Of a DNA stretch of 64,000 nucleotides, positions 31,656 to 40,421 are shown piece after piece. Source of the DNA: Cohnella lupini (GTDB lineage Bacteria > Bacillota > Bacilli > Paenibacillales > Paenibacillaceae); the NCBI RefSeq assembly GCF_003386205.1, contig NZ_QRDY01000011.1, forward strand, positions 83,344-147,343, in the 5' to 3' direction. Below the pieces are notes generated by a model. That model had not been told where the DNA came from and made no database searches. It was given only the letters and a program-made list of their open reading frames with translations. Both the position numbers and the translations under genes were made by a program. How positions within the stretch are numbered: position 1 is the stretch's first letter; every line of letters starts with the position of its first letter.

Positions 31656-32614
31656 GCCGACACCTCCCTATCCTTTACGGAAGAGCCGGTCTTTGATTCC
31701 GGTAGGCTCTCGGCTCCGTTCTCGGCTGCCCATTCCTTCTTCGCGGAGTATCGACGTACGATCTTAGCCACGATGCCCCTGCGCGGCCCGAACAGCACCG
31801 AAGCCACGAATAACGCGGAGGCGGTCAATACGCTAAGCGGCCCTGTCGGCAATTGATCCGTTCCGGCACTGATCCATGTTCCGATCGCCCCGCTTAGAGC
31901 CCCGAACAAGCCGGAGAGAACGGTCATGACGCCCAAGCGATCGGTCCAATATCGGGCCGATACTGCGGGAGTGATAAGCAAAGCCGCTACTAGGACTACG
32001 CCTACCGCTTGGATGCCTACGACCACGGCTACCGTGACGAGCCATAACAACAGCTGCTCGAGCGCGGTCACCGAAAATCCAAGTCCTCTCGCGTAACCCG
32101 AATCGAAGCTGATCAGCTTGAATTCCTTGAACAACAACGCGCAAGCGACGATGAGCAGCACCGCGACGCCGGTCATCGTATAGACGTCGCTTGCCGTCAT
32201 CGATGCCGCCTGACCGAACAGAAACTTATCGAGTCCGCTTTGGTTCCCATAGGAGCTATGCTGGATTTGCGTTAGAAGCACGATGCCTAATCCGAAGAAA
32301 ACGGAAAGAACGATGCCCATTGCGGCATCCTGTTTAATTCGCGAATGTCGGGTGATCCAACTGATTCCCACCGTCGCGATCATGCCCGCGACGATCGCTC
32401 CGATCATGAAGTATCCGACCGACTTGACTCCGGTCAGCATAAAGGCGATGCAAATGCCGGGCAACGCCGCATGGGCTAGCGTATCCCCGATCAAGCTTTG
32501 CTTCCTTAAGTATGCGAAGGTACCGATGACTCCGGTACTTAAACCAAGCAGCATACTTCCAATCAATATCCATTGCAGGTTCGGATCCGTGAATAAATTC
32601 AGCATTCCGCTCAC
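31652..32614 (-). CDS. mntC: Manganese ABC transporter permease (MntC-like)
   Basis: A 320-aa ZnuB/MntC-family permease with about eight transmembrane helices and the family segment SFDSGYARGLGFSVTALEQL. The C-terminus has an acidic cytosolic tail of about 30 residues (ENGAESLPESKTGSSVKDRE). Overlaps the ATPase gene and the next permease by 4 bases each, indicating a tightly coupled operon. Confidence 0.8.
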   Translation of the reverse strand: MSGMLNLFTDPNLQWILIGSMLLGLSTGVIGTFAYLRKQSLIGDTLAHAALPGICIAFMLTGVKSVGYFMIGAIVAGMIATVGISWITRHSRIKQDAAMGIVLSVFFGLGIVLLTQIQHSSYGNQSGLDKFLFGQAASMTASDVYTMTGVAVLLIVACALLFKEFKLISFDSGYARGLGFSVTALEQLLLWLVTVAVVVGIQAVGVVLVAALLITPAVSARYWTDRLGVMTVLSGLFGALSGAIGTWISAGTDQLPTGPLSVLTASALFVASVLFGPRRGIVAKIVRRYSAKKEWAAENGAESLPESKTGSSVKDREVSA

Positions 32615-33396
32615 CGTCCCGCTCTCGCGGTCGCCGCTGGCTCTTCCGCTTGATGGCTCTTGATGAAGGTCAACCGCCCGCCGTAAGCTTCCTGCAAGCG
32701 TTGCTCGGTAAATGTCGTGGCCGTAGGCCCGTAAGCGATCATTTCTCCGTTGATCAGCATCACGGAATCGAAATACTGATCCACCGTAGCTAGATCGTGG
32801 TGAACGACGAGCACGGTCTTCCCCTGCTTCTTCAGCTCGTTTAACAACGTGATGATCGCCTTCTCCGTCGCCGCGTCGACGCCTGCGAACGGTTCATCCA
32901 TGAAGTACAGCGTGGCGTCCTGAGCCAATGCTCTAGCGAGGAACACCCTCTGCTGCTGTCCTCCCGACAACTGGCTGATTTGCCGTCCGGCGAAGTCGGC
33001 CATCCCGACCTTGGACAAGCATTCCATTCCGATCGCTCTTTCTTTGGCCCCGGGTCGTCTAAGCAAACCCAAATGGCCGTATCTTCCCATCATAACGACG
33101 TCCAAGGCGTTCGTTGGGAAATCCCAGTCGACCGACTCCCGTTGCGGGACATATCCAACCAATTTGCGTTGCGACTTATACGGTTTACCATAGACGAGCG
33201 TTTCCCCGGTTAACACGGGTTGTAAACCCAATATGGCTTTGATTAAAGTCGATTTACCCGCGCCGTTGGGACCGATGATTCCAATGAGTTCCCCTTCGGC
33301 CACTTCGAAAGTCACGTTCCTGACGACCGGCTTCTTCTGATACGCAACGGTAAGATTCGTAACGGATAATGGCGATAATCGAGAATTCGTAGTCAT
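32611..33396 (-). CDS. mntB: Manganese ABC transporter ATPase (MntB-like)
   Basis: A 261-aa ABC ATPase with Walker A GPNGAGKST at about 42-50, Q-loop VPQRESVDWDFP, signature LSGGQQQR, Walker B LYFMDEPFAG and H-loop HHDLATV. VDWDFP after the Q-loop is typical of ATPases of the metal-cation (ZnuC/MntB) group. AAGGAG precedes ATG. It follows the binding-protein gene by 16 bases. Confidence 0.85.
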   Translation of the reverse strand: MTTNSRLSPLSVTNLTVAYQKKPVVRNVTFEVAEGELIGIIGPNGAGKSTLIKAILGLQPVLTGETLVYGKPYKSQRKLVGYVPQRESVDWDFPTNALDVVMMGRYGHLGLLRRPGAKERAIGMECLSKVGMADFAGRQISQLSGGQQQRVFLARALAQDATLYFMDEPFAGVDAATEKAIITLLNELKKQGKTVLVVHHDLATVDQYFDSVMLINGEMIAYGPTATTFTEQRLQEAYGGRLTFIKSHQAEEPAATARAGR

Positions 33397-33412
33397 GTTT
33401 ATTCGCTCCTTC

Positions 33413-34360
33413 CTATTTCAAAGCGCCGACGATCGTGTCGACGTTATGTTTAACCATCCCAATATATGTTCCTTCGGCCGTTCCGGCCTTGCCCATCGCG
33501 TCGGAAAATAACTCCCCGCCGATTTTCACGTCATGACCCTGCTTCTTGGCGCCTTCGATAACGGCTTCGATAGACTTCTTAGGTACGCTGGATTCCACGA
33601 ATACGGCTTTTACTCCGCGCTCCACCAACATATCCCTCAAGCCGGTCACATCCTTGGAGCCGTATTCCGCCGCCGTGCTAATGCCTTGCAAGCCGACGAC
33701 TTCGATATCGTAAGCATCTCCGAAATAACCGAAGGCGTCATGCGCCGTGACCATGACCCGTCCTTGTTTCGGTATCGTCGCGATTTGATCCTTGGCGTAT
33801 TGATCAAGCTCCTCCAGCTTGCCCAGATAAGCCTCCGCGCGCGCCTCGTATTCGGCTCCGTTGTCCGGATCCTTCTCGACGAGAGCGTCTCTGATCGTCT
33901 CCGTGGCGCTCATCCATAGCCTGACGTTAAACCACACATGCGGATCGTGCGTTCCCGCCGCTACTTCCCTCAATTGCCGTTCCGGGATATTCTTCGTGAC
34001 TGCGACCACCGTTTTCTTCTTGGCCATTTTCTCGAATATTTCCGTCATCTTGCCTTCCAGATGCAGTCCGCCGTAGAGAATCATTGCAGCGTCTTCAAGC
34101 TTGGCGATATCCCCTTGGGATGCCTTGTATAAGTGTGGATCCACGCCCGGCCCCATCAGTCCGACGACCTCTACCCGGTCTCCGCCTACTTCTTGAGCCA
34201 CGTCCGCGATCATTCCGATCGTCGCGGTCACATGCAATTTCCCTTCTTCCTTGAATGCGTCACGGCTCGCCCCGCACCCTGCCAATATCGTCGTTGTACC
34301 CGTTAGAAATATAAGGACCCATAATAATCGTTTAAGGGACGATGCTTTACCTCTCTTCAT
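33413..34360 (-). CDS. mntA: Manganese-binding lipoprotein (MntA-like)
   Basis: A 315-aa cluster A-I metal-binding lipoprotein. Basic start MKRGKASSLKRLLWVLIFL, then lipobox LAGC, Cys about residue 29. Metal ligands of the family appear as DPHLY (about 77-81), HVWFN and GSKDVTGLRD-region acids. The start ATG 34360 follows GGAGAGGAA; the in-frame Met 14 codons upstream is not preferred. First gene of mntABCD. Upstream are a terminator for the neighbouring operon, a sigma-A promoter and an MntR-like box. Confidence 0.85.
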   Translation of the reverse strand: MKRGKASSLKRLLWVLIFLTGTTTILAGCGASRDAFKEEGKLHVTATIGMIADVAQEVGGDRVEVVGLMGPGVDPHLYKASQGDIAKLEDAAMILYGGLHLEGKMTEIFEKMAKKKTVVAVTKNIPERQLREVAAGTHDPHVWFNVRLWMSATETIRDALVEKDPDNGAEYEARAEAYLGKLEELDQYAKDQIATIPKQGRVMVTAHDAFGYFGDAYDIEVVGLQGISTAAEYGSKDVTGLRDMLVERGVKAVFVESSVPKKSIEAVIEGAKKQGHDVKIGGELFSDAMGKAGTAEGTYIGMVKHNVDTIVGALK

Positions 34361-34422
34361 AGAAATGTTCCTCTCCCTTTGCTTGTAATTGCCTATGAAC
34401 AAATGTGTTGTCGTGAAGACGA

Positions 34423-34478
34423 ATACTTTCCCTTATGCTTATTTTTTTATAATATACAAAAATGTTTACTTGATGCAA
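34423..34478 (-). promoter_or_regulatory. mnt promoter with MntR-like box
   Basis: On the minus strand: -35 TTGCAT (34473-34478), 18-base spacer, -10 TATTAT (34449-34454), then ATAAGCATAAGGGAAAGTAT (34423-34442). The last matches the form of the B. subtilis mntA MntR operator as I remember it (GCATGAGGGAAACT core) and covers the likely start of transcription, as needed for repression by Mn(II)-MntR. Confidence 0.6.
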
Positions 34479-34489
34479 CATATTTCACA

Positions 34490-34518
34490 AAAAATAACCG
34501 CCCATTTTAAGGGGCGGC
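34490..34518 (-). terminator. Terminator of the PBP operon
   Basis: CCGCCC (34512-34517 read on the minus strand) pairs with GGGCGG (34498-34503), 8-base loop, followed by TTATTTTTT. Confidence 0.85.
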
Positions 34519-34547
34519 AAGTTTACGATATCTCTTCGGGCAAATGT

Positions 34548-36644
34548 TTACTCCTCGTTGACCGTTTGACCGCCGACGTCCCCATTAACGGGAACATTGG
34601 CGTTAGCTTGGTCGTTAACCGCGCCATTGGTTGCGTTCTGGTTATTCGCAGGAGCGTGGGGAGTGCCGTCCAGTCCGAACTTGGCATCGTACGCATCGAA
34701 TATTTTGCGGGCGATCGGAGCTGCTCCCCAACCGCCGTACCCGCCTTCCGGCACGACGACGGCGACGGCTAGCGTTGGATTCTTCGCCGGGGCATAAGCG
34801 ATAAATACCGCATTCTCGACTCGCCCGCCTCCGACGTCTTGCTCCGACGTTCCCGTTTTCCGGCGGAAATCATATCCGAACCCCTCGAAGCCTTGCACGC
34901 TAACCTGCGCCATTCCGGACTCGATCGTCTCCCAGTAAGCTTTAGGGAAGCTGACCGTGTTCAGAATCTCCGATTGGAAAGGCTGAACGAGCTTGCCGTC
35001 GGTATCCTCGATTCTATCGACGAACTGCGGCTTCATCCGCTTGCCGCGATTCGCTAAGGTAGAAGCGTACTGCGCGAGCTGCAAGGCGGAATACCTAGCC
35101 TGCTGGCCGAAAGAAGCGTACACGAGCGCGGATTGCGAGCTTCCGTTCTTGATTTCCTTGTAATAGTTGATACTCCCGCTCGACTCATGCGGCAACCCGC
35201 TTCCAGTCGTTACTCCTAAACCGAACTGCTTCATGTAGCTGTCCCAAATGTCTACGCCCTTATCTCCATCGCGCAAGTACAATTTGTTCCCGACCATTCC
35301 GGCCATGAACGCATTGGATGACTTGGCGATCGCCGTAGTCGGTGTTAACGTTCCGTTCGCCTTGCTGCCCGCATTGCGAACGCGAGTCTCGTGACCCTTG
35401 CCCCCGAAAGCGAAATAGCCGGGATCATCGAACGTCGAGTTTGTCGTAATGAGCTTCTCGTTCAGTCCGAGCAGGATGGTCAGAGGCTTCTGCGTCGATC
35501 CAAGGTTCACTAGCGAGGAAGGATGCTTCATCCGTTCCTTGTCGTCCTTGTAAGGGGGCTGAACGTCCCTAATGGCGCCATTGCTCATGTAGTAATTAAT
35601 GTTTTCCAATTCCTCGGGACTGATACCGCCTTGCCATACGTCCGGATCGTAGTCGGGCATGCTTGCCATGGCGACGATTTTGCCCGTCTTCACTTCCATC
35701 GCGACCGCGTATCCGGTTTTCGCGTTCGGCGCGCGCTCTTGTTCGTTCGAAGAGCTGCGGATTTTCGCCAAATGCTCCGTTATCGCTCTTTGCGTCGCCA
35801 ACTGGACGTCTTTGTTGATCGTGAGGATAATATTATCGCCTTTGACGGGCTTAGTCAGCTTCATGGGACCGATAATCTCGCTTTGGTTATTGACCGGGTA
35901 TTCCTTGACTCCGTTCCGCCCCCGCAGCTCGTCTTGGAACATATATTCAAGCCCGTCGAACCCAACTTCCTCCGACTTCAAATATTCAAGCGTTTTATCG
36001 GGTTGGTCCGCGTTGATATCCTTATATTTATCGAGCGATGTCGCCCCGCTCATTTTCTTCATGTAACCGACCAATTGCACGGCCACCTTTTCCGGATTGT
36101 ATTGCCGAATGCTTTCCTCGACGACGTCTAATCCGGGAAACTGCTGGCGATGCTCCGAGAAATACGCGATTTCCTCTTTGGTTAAACCCGACTTGATCCG
36201 GCGCGGCTGGTAGGAGAAATTGACCTTCCCCTTGAAATCCATGTATGTGAACACTTCTTTCGCCGTGAGCGGCTTTTCGGTTTTCTCTCCAAGCTCGTTA
36301 AATACGTCGACAAGCCTCTGGGCGAGCGCTTTACCTTCATCTTCGGACATTTTGTTATCGAAAGTATAGTACAACGATTGAGTCGACATGGAATATGCCA
36401 ATGCGACATGCTCGGAATCGTAAATATTGCCCCGAATCGGCGGCACGGAAACCGGTCTGGTCCCGTTCGCATGTTCCTTGGCTCTTAGGGAATCTCCCTC
36501 CACGAATTGCAAATACGCCAAGCGCACGATTAACGTGGAAAATACGAAAAACGTAATAAAGAAAAAGACGTTAAGGCGGAAGCTGAAATGCCTCCGATTT
36601 CTAATTTCTCTTTTCTGGGCTTCTTCCGTTAAGTTACCGCTCAT
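34548..36644 (-). CDS. Class B penicillin-binding protein (PBP2-type transpeptidase)
   Basis: A 698-aa membrane-anchored D,D-transpeptidase for peptidoglycan cross-linking. One N-terminal transmembrane helix (LNVFFFITFFVFSTLIVRLA), a dimerisation domain with IRGNIYDSE, then the transpeptidase: SxxK STQK in LVNLGSTQKPLTIL, SxN in AKSSNAF, and KTG in RRKTGTSEQ. The C-terminus is Asn/Ala-rich and disordered. True start ATG 36644, with AAGGGGGAAT upstream; it overlaps the transglutaminase gene's stop by 4 bases. An upstream in-frame extension of 43 residues lies inside that gene and is not used. Confidence 0.92.
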   Translation of the reverse strand: MSGNLTEEAQKREIRNRRHFSFRLNVFFFITFFVFSTLIVRLAYLQFVEGDSLRAKEHANGTRPVSVPPIRGNIYDSEHVALAYSMSTQSLYYTFDNKMSEDEGKALAQRLVDVFNELGEKTEKPLTAKEVFTYMDFKGKVNFSYQPRRIKSGLTKEEIAYFSEHRQQFPGLDVVEESIRQYNPEKVAVQLVGYMKKMSGATSLDKYKDINADQPDKTLEYLKSEEVGFDGLEYMFQDELRGRNGVKEYPVNNQSEIIGPMKLTKPVKGDNIILTINKDVQLATQRAITEHLAKIRSSSNEQERAPNAKTGYAVAMEVKTGKIVAMASMPDYDPDVWQGGISPEELENINYYMSNGAIRDVQPPYKDDKERMKHPSSLVNLGSTQKPLTILLGLNEKLITTNSTFDDPGYFAFGGKGHETRVRNAGSKANGTLTPTTAIAKSSNAFMAGMVGNKLYLRDGDKGVDIWDSYMKQFGLGVTTGSGLPHESSGSINYYKEIKNGSSQSALVYASFGQQARYSALQLAQYASTLANRGKRMKPQFVDRIEDTDGKLVQPFQSEILNTVSFPKAYWETIESGMAQVSVQGFEGFGYDFRRKTGTSEQDVGGGRVENAVFIAYAPAKNPTLAVAVVVPEGGYGGWGAAPIARKIFDAYDAKFGLDGTPHAPANNQNATNGAVNDQANANVPVNGDVGGQTVNEE

Positions 36645-37786
36645 CCGGTTATTCCCCCTTGCTGTATATGCGTGTCGGTAAAGCCCGGAGAATCGAACCA
36701 ATTGCCAGTCTTTGCCCATGTCGGATCCAATGGAACCCATCTTTGATGCTCGCCCAAATATACTTCGTTCCATGCATGAGGCCCGTAACCTCCGCGTCCG
36801 TCATAGCCGAGTCCCGTAACGACTCGCGCTTCCAACCCCGCCGCTCTTGCCATCGAAGCGAATAGTCGGGCGTAATCGATGCATACGCCCTTGCGGGTTG
36901 CGAAAGTATGGGCGGGATTCTGCTCTCGCCAATCCCCTTCGTCCTCGTAAGCCCGAACCTTATCATTGTCGTAAGTAATCCTGCTTCCGACCCAATCGTA
37001 CAGTGCCCGCGCCTTCTCCTCGTCTCCGGTTTTGCCTTCGGTGACGGTTAAGGCGGCGTTCACGATGTCGTCCGGTAATTCCGCGTCGATGACGTCATAA
37101 CGCTTCAACCATAGCTGGTCAAGCTCGCTCGACATCGCCTCCGCGAAGACGGGAAGCTTATCCTCGATAAGGTTGCCCGTTGCCGGGCGGATGACTTGCG
37201 CGGCCACTTCCTTGTAAAGGCCCGAGCTTTCGATATAACTCTTCATCGGGCCTTGCGGGAACAACGCGCAATAGGCGAATAGCAAGGCCGTCAACAATAA
37301 AGCCCTGCCTGTCCCGAGCGCGGTGCCGATGAACCCGCCGACCGATCGGCTTACGGTTCCTCCCGAAGGCAGAACGCTAAAAGGAATGGATACGACGGAT
37401 GCAAGCATTCTCGCCGCGAATCCGATCAATAGTCGAATGATCGTATGAAACACAAGAAACAATATGGAAAAGCGCAGCAAAGGCAAATCCCTGATACCCG
37501 AAAGAGCCGTGTAGCCGAACTGAGCGAAAAAGGAAGCATCGGGCTCCGGACGAGCCATATTGCGCCCGATTAGCCATTCCTGTAACCGAGGCGAGAACTC
37601 CGAAGCCGCCAGCGCCGATAAAACGACGGATATGACGACCGCCAAAGCGCCTGCAAGAAAATATAGCAATTGCTTGACGGAGCCGGAAGCCCCGCGCCTA
37701 ATTCCCTGGAACAAGGAAAACGCGACCACCGCGAGCAGCAACCAAGTCACGAGATTGGCATCGAAACCTATCCACCCGCCGCTCAT
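36641..37786 (-). CDS. CvpA-like membrane / transglutaminase-like protein
   Basis: A 381-aa two-part protein. Residues 1-190 hold about five transmembrane segments with a CvpA-like arrangement (FDANLVTWLLLAVVAFSLFQ, SVSRSVGGFIGTALGTGRAL). The extracytoplasmic C-terminus has a transglutaminase-like fold with the triad Cys in RKGVCIDYARLF, His in GPHAWNEV and Asp in LDPTWAK. Such enzymes may cleave or cross-link wall-associated proteins. It is translationally coupled to the PBP (4-base overlap), so it likely acts with it at the cell wall, which is inference. Confidence 0.85.
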   Translation of the reverse strand: MSGGWIGFDANLVTWLLLAVVAFSLFQGIRRGASGSVKQLLYFLAGALAVVISVVLSALAASEFSPRLQEWLIGRNMARPEPDASFFAQFGYTALSGIRDLPLLRFSILFLVFHTIIRLLIGFAARMLASVVSIPFSVLPSGGTVSRSVGGFIGTALGTGRALLLTALLFAYCALFPQGPMKSYIESSGLYKEVAAQVIRPATGNLIEDKLPVFAEAMSSELDQLWLKRYDVIDAELPDDIVNAALTVTEGKTGDEEKARALYDWVGSRITYDNDKVRAYEDEGDWREQNPAHTFATRKGVCIDYARLFASMARAAGLEARVVTGLGYDGRGGYGPHAWNEVYLGEHQRWVPLDPTWAKTGNWFDSPGFTDTHIQQGGITG

Positions 37787-37791
37787 GCGCC

Positions 37792-38250
37792 TTACTTAGC
37801 CGAAGCTCGCGCTTGAGCGACGAATTCTCGGACCGCGCCTTCCATTTTCCACGTACCTAATGGCGCGTCGTGAAATTTTACCGTGACTTCTCCGGAATTC
37901 GGAACTCCGGTCAGCTCTAAGTTCGTGGATTTAATCGAATAGGAGCCGTCCGCGTTGTCCACGTAAGTTGCCTCGCTCGCTTCGCCTGCCATCGCTTTGA
38001 TGGCTTGGTCCTTCGCTTCGGCCGAGACCATGTCCCCTATCGCTCCGATTTCCTCGGAAACCCTGCTCTTGATATCTTCAACGCTGTACCCGCCATACGT
38101 AGCGATACCTAAGATGATAGCTGCTACCAATACCCATTTCAGCACGGTTTTGACCACTTTCATGATCAAGAAAATCGCCACGATGGCGATGACCACCACC
38201 AGCCAATGATCCTTCAAGAACTGAATCCAGGCATCCGTATCGAGACTCAT
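37792..38250 (-). CDS. Membrane protein upstream of the transglutaminase-PBP pair
   Basis: A 152-aa protein with two close transmembrane segments (about 13-55, WLVVVIAIVAIFLIMKVVKT) and an extracytoplasmic beta-rich domain (TNLELTGVPNSGEVTVKFHD). The stop is 5 bases before the transglutaminase start, so it leads the operon. Family not recognised; wall or envelope role inferred from neighbours. Confidence 0.8.
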   Translation of the reverse strand: MSLDTDAWIQFLKDHWLVVVIAIVAIFLIMKVVKTVLKWVLVAAIILGIATYGGYSVEDIKSRVSEEIGAIGDMVSAEAKDQAIKAMAGEASEATYVDNADGSYSIKSTNLELTGVPNSGEVTVKFHDAPLGTWKMEGAVREFVAQARASAK

Positions 38251-38424
38251 TTAATCTCCCCCATAACCATTATCGCTCAGAGCTCGCAATATTCCTATTA
38301 TACCGTAATGATAATACCCCCGTAAACGACGGTCATAACCGCGGCGGTCGGCACGTAAAAGTAGGATAAGCCGCTAAAGCGGACGAGGGGTGCTCGGATC
38401 CCCTACATGAGGAGGTAGCGGACC

Positions 38425-39621
38425 ATGAAAACCGCCGTCTGGCTTTATTTGTTTTTGTTCGTCGCGTTCTTCGATTTGCATGCCCAATACCCCATGCTCA
38501 CTCCGTTCGCCGTCTCTTTGGGGGCTGCCCCCTCGTTTATCGGACTAGTCATGGGGATGTATTCCTTAACTCATCTGCCCGGTAATTTGATCGCGGGGAT
38601 CGCCGTGGATCGTTTCGGAAGCCGGTTCTTCATTGCCGTCAGCTTAGTGGGGGCGGGTATCCTCCTGCTTTTTCAAGCGAGGGTAACGGACCCTTGGCAG
38701 CTGCTGTATATTCGCTCCATCAGCGGGTTCGTGCTGGCGTTCCTATCCCCGGCTTGCATGTCCATGCTTGCAAGACTAGCCAAAGATCACATCCACCAGG
38801 GCAAGCTCATGGCTGGCAACGGGCTCGTTCACACGATCGCTTCCGTCGTCTCGCCGGCGGCGGGAGCCTATCTTGCGGCCTCGATCGGGTTTAAGCAATC
38901 TTTTTCCGTACTTGGGTGGGTGCTGCTCCTCACCGGTTTTCTATCCCTGTGGTTCGTGAAGGAACCTGCGCGTACGCCCGAAGAAATAGCGGAGTTTAAA
39001 AAGAAACCCGCTCCCAAGCTCAAGCCCACGGAAACGACCGAAGCGAACGTCCCTAAGGGTTTTCCATGGGCTATTTTCTCGCTTCCCGTCGGCATGGCTT
39101 GCGCTCAAGGCATTCTTGCGTTCGAGCTCCCCCTTCGAGGCAACGACGCAGCTACGATCATGAGCACCGGGATATTATTTTCGGTTGTCAGCTTAGGCGC
39201 GCTCGTCACTTTGGGCCTATTGTTCCTTAACCGTTACTTACCCTATAACCGAACGATAATCGGAGTATCGTTGTTGGCGGTTTGTTATTACGGACTAGCT
39301 TCCGGATGGCCTATTCCGCTACTTGGCCTGCTATTCGTCATTGGGATGGCGAAAGGAGTTATTTTTCCCGCGATGACCTCCTTCCTTCTCCAGTTGAGCG
39401 GGCCAACGCGTTACGGAAGGACCTTCTCGATTTTGTCGATCTCTCTGTCGATCGGATCGTTCCTGGGTCCCGTGGCGGCAGGCGCCGTACGAGATCACTT
39501 TTCTCCCTATTTCCTTTCGTTTCTCGCGCTTATGATCTCCTTGGCTCTGCTATTTCCCCGAGCGTCCTATCGGGCGAATTGGAACCCGCGCGCGTCCATC
39601 CCCCCCGCTTCGGGACATTAA
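38425..39621 (+). CDS. MFS transporter
   Basis: A 398-aa major-facilitator permease with 12 hydrophobic segments. The loop 2-3 motif is GIAVDRFGSRFF. Ribosome binding site GAGGAGG at about 9 bases before ATG. A central cytosolic loop (KKPAPKLKPTETTEANVPKG) separates the two six-helix halves. Substrate unknown; sugar-phosphate or drug export cannot be told apart. Divergent from the 37792-38250 operon. Confidence 0.88.
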   Translation: MKTAVWLYLFLFVAFFDLHAQYPMLTPFAVSLGAAPSFIGLVMGMYSLTHLPGNLIAGIAVDRFGSRFFIAVSLVGAGILLLFQARVTDPWQLLYIRSISGFVLAFLSPACMSMLARLAKDHIHQGKLMAGNGLVHTIASVVSPAAGAYLAASIGFKQSFSVLGWVLLLTGFLSLWFVKEPARTPEEIAEFKKKPAPKLKPTETTEANVPKGFPWAIFSLPVGMACAQGILAFELPLRGNDAATIMSTGILFSVVSLGALVTLGLLFLNRYLPYNRTIIGVSLLAVCYYGLASGWPIPLLGLLFVIGMAKGVIFPAMTSFLLQLSGPTRYGRTFSILSISLSIGSFLGPVAAGAVRDHFSPYFLSFLALMISLALLFPRASYRANWNPRASIPPASGH

Positions 39622-39776
39622 GCGGGTTTTCCTTCCGCCGATTATTTATTTAGGAACTGGGTATCCGCACACTTCAAGCCGCCGTTATGGGCATATCCTG
39701 CCATGTAGCCTATGCCAGGTAGCCGGCGCAACCGGCAATCGGCCCAATCTAAGGCAACAGTAGCGGGGTGACGTAC

Positions 39777-39866
39777 ATGTCCCAAATCGCAGGCGGGTAC
39801 GGACCGAACACGACAATCGTTATCGTCCTGTTCATTCTGCTCGTCATCGTACTTCGAGCTTGTTAA
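39777..39866 (+). CDS. YjcZ-family sporulation peptide
   Basis: A 29-aa peptide too short for routine calling: start MSQIAGGYGPN, then a single hydrophobic helix (IVIVLFILLVIVLRAC) ending in Arg-Ala-Cys. The glycine/tyrosine-rich N-terminus followed by one VLFILLVIV-type helix is the hallmark of YjcZ family proteins that associate with spores. GGGGTG ribosome binding site 8 bases before ATG; followed by a hairpin. Role unknown beyond spore localisation in the family. Confidence 0.8.
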   Translation: MSQIAGGYGPNTTIVIVLFILLVIVLRAC

Positions 39867-39878
39867 GCATTATTTGCT

Positions 39879-39905
39879 GGCCCTCAGCCGAGGGCCGCTT
39901 CTTCT
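39879..39905 (+). terminator. Terminator after the YjcZ-like gene
   Basis: GGCCCTC, 4-base loop AGCC, GAGGGCC, then a C/T-rich GCTTCTTCTT tract. Confidence 0.65.
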
Positions 39906-40058
39906 TGCGGTCCTTGGCAGTCGTCCGTCCGGTTTCCTAAGAACGGGACAAGCTTATCTCAACGAAAATGATTGGACAAAGCGGTACCGGTGGTACAATA
40001 GCGAGTAGATGAATCGTTAACCACGAAACGATATTTCCCTTGCTCCGGAGGATTAGCC

Positions 40059-40421
40059 ATGAACGTAGCCATAATCGTAGAAGGCAAGAACGACAAGAGC
40101 CGCCTCGCGCGCGTGCTTTCTCCCGAGGTTCCCATCCATTGCACGTTCGGTACATTGAATGCGAATCGCATGGAGTCGCTTCGCAAAGCGGTAGGTAACC
40201 GGCACGTCTATCTGTTCACCGATCACGATGCATCCGGTCGCCGCATACGAGGAATGCTCCGCGATGTATTTCCGGATGCCGACCATATCTATACCCGTCG
40301 GGGTTACATGGGCGTCGAGGGCACACCGGAGGAATACCTCATCCAGCAGCTCGAGAAAGCGGGCCTCGACGAATACATCCTTTATCCCGACCCGGCAACG
40401 GCTTGGCCGCCTAAGGAATGA
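40059..40421 (+). CDS. Toprim-domain protein (RNase M5-like)
   Basis: A 120-aa protein that is a bare Toprim domain: N-terminal VEGKNDKSRL (Glu7-type acid) and FTDHDASGRRIRG (D-x-D-x-SG), the acidic metal-binding residues of topoisomerase/primase folds. It resembles the N-terminal half of ribonuclease M5 but lacks the C-terminal domain. Likely a nuclease or nucleotidyl-phosphate enzyme; activity unknown. The start follows GGAGGA; it is monocistronic. Confidence 0.8.
   Translation: MNVAIIVEGKNDKSRLARVLSPEVPIHCTFGTLNANRMESLRKAVGNRHVYLFTDHDASGRRIRGMLRDVFPDADHIYTRRGYMGVEGTPEEYLIQQLEKAGLDEYILYPDPATAWPPKE

Noticed and set aside
36645-36773. 43-residue extension of the PBP
   Set aside because: It lies entirely in the transglutaminase gene; AAGGGGGAAT before ATG 36644 marks the real start.
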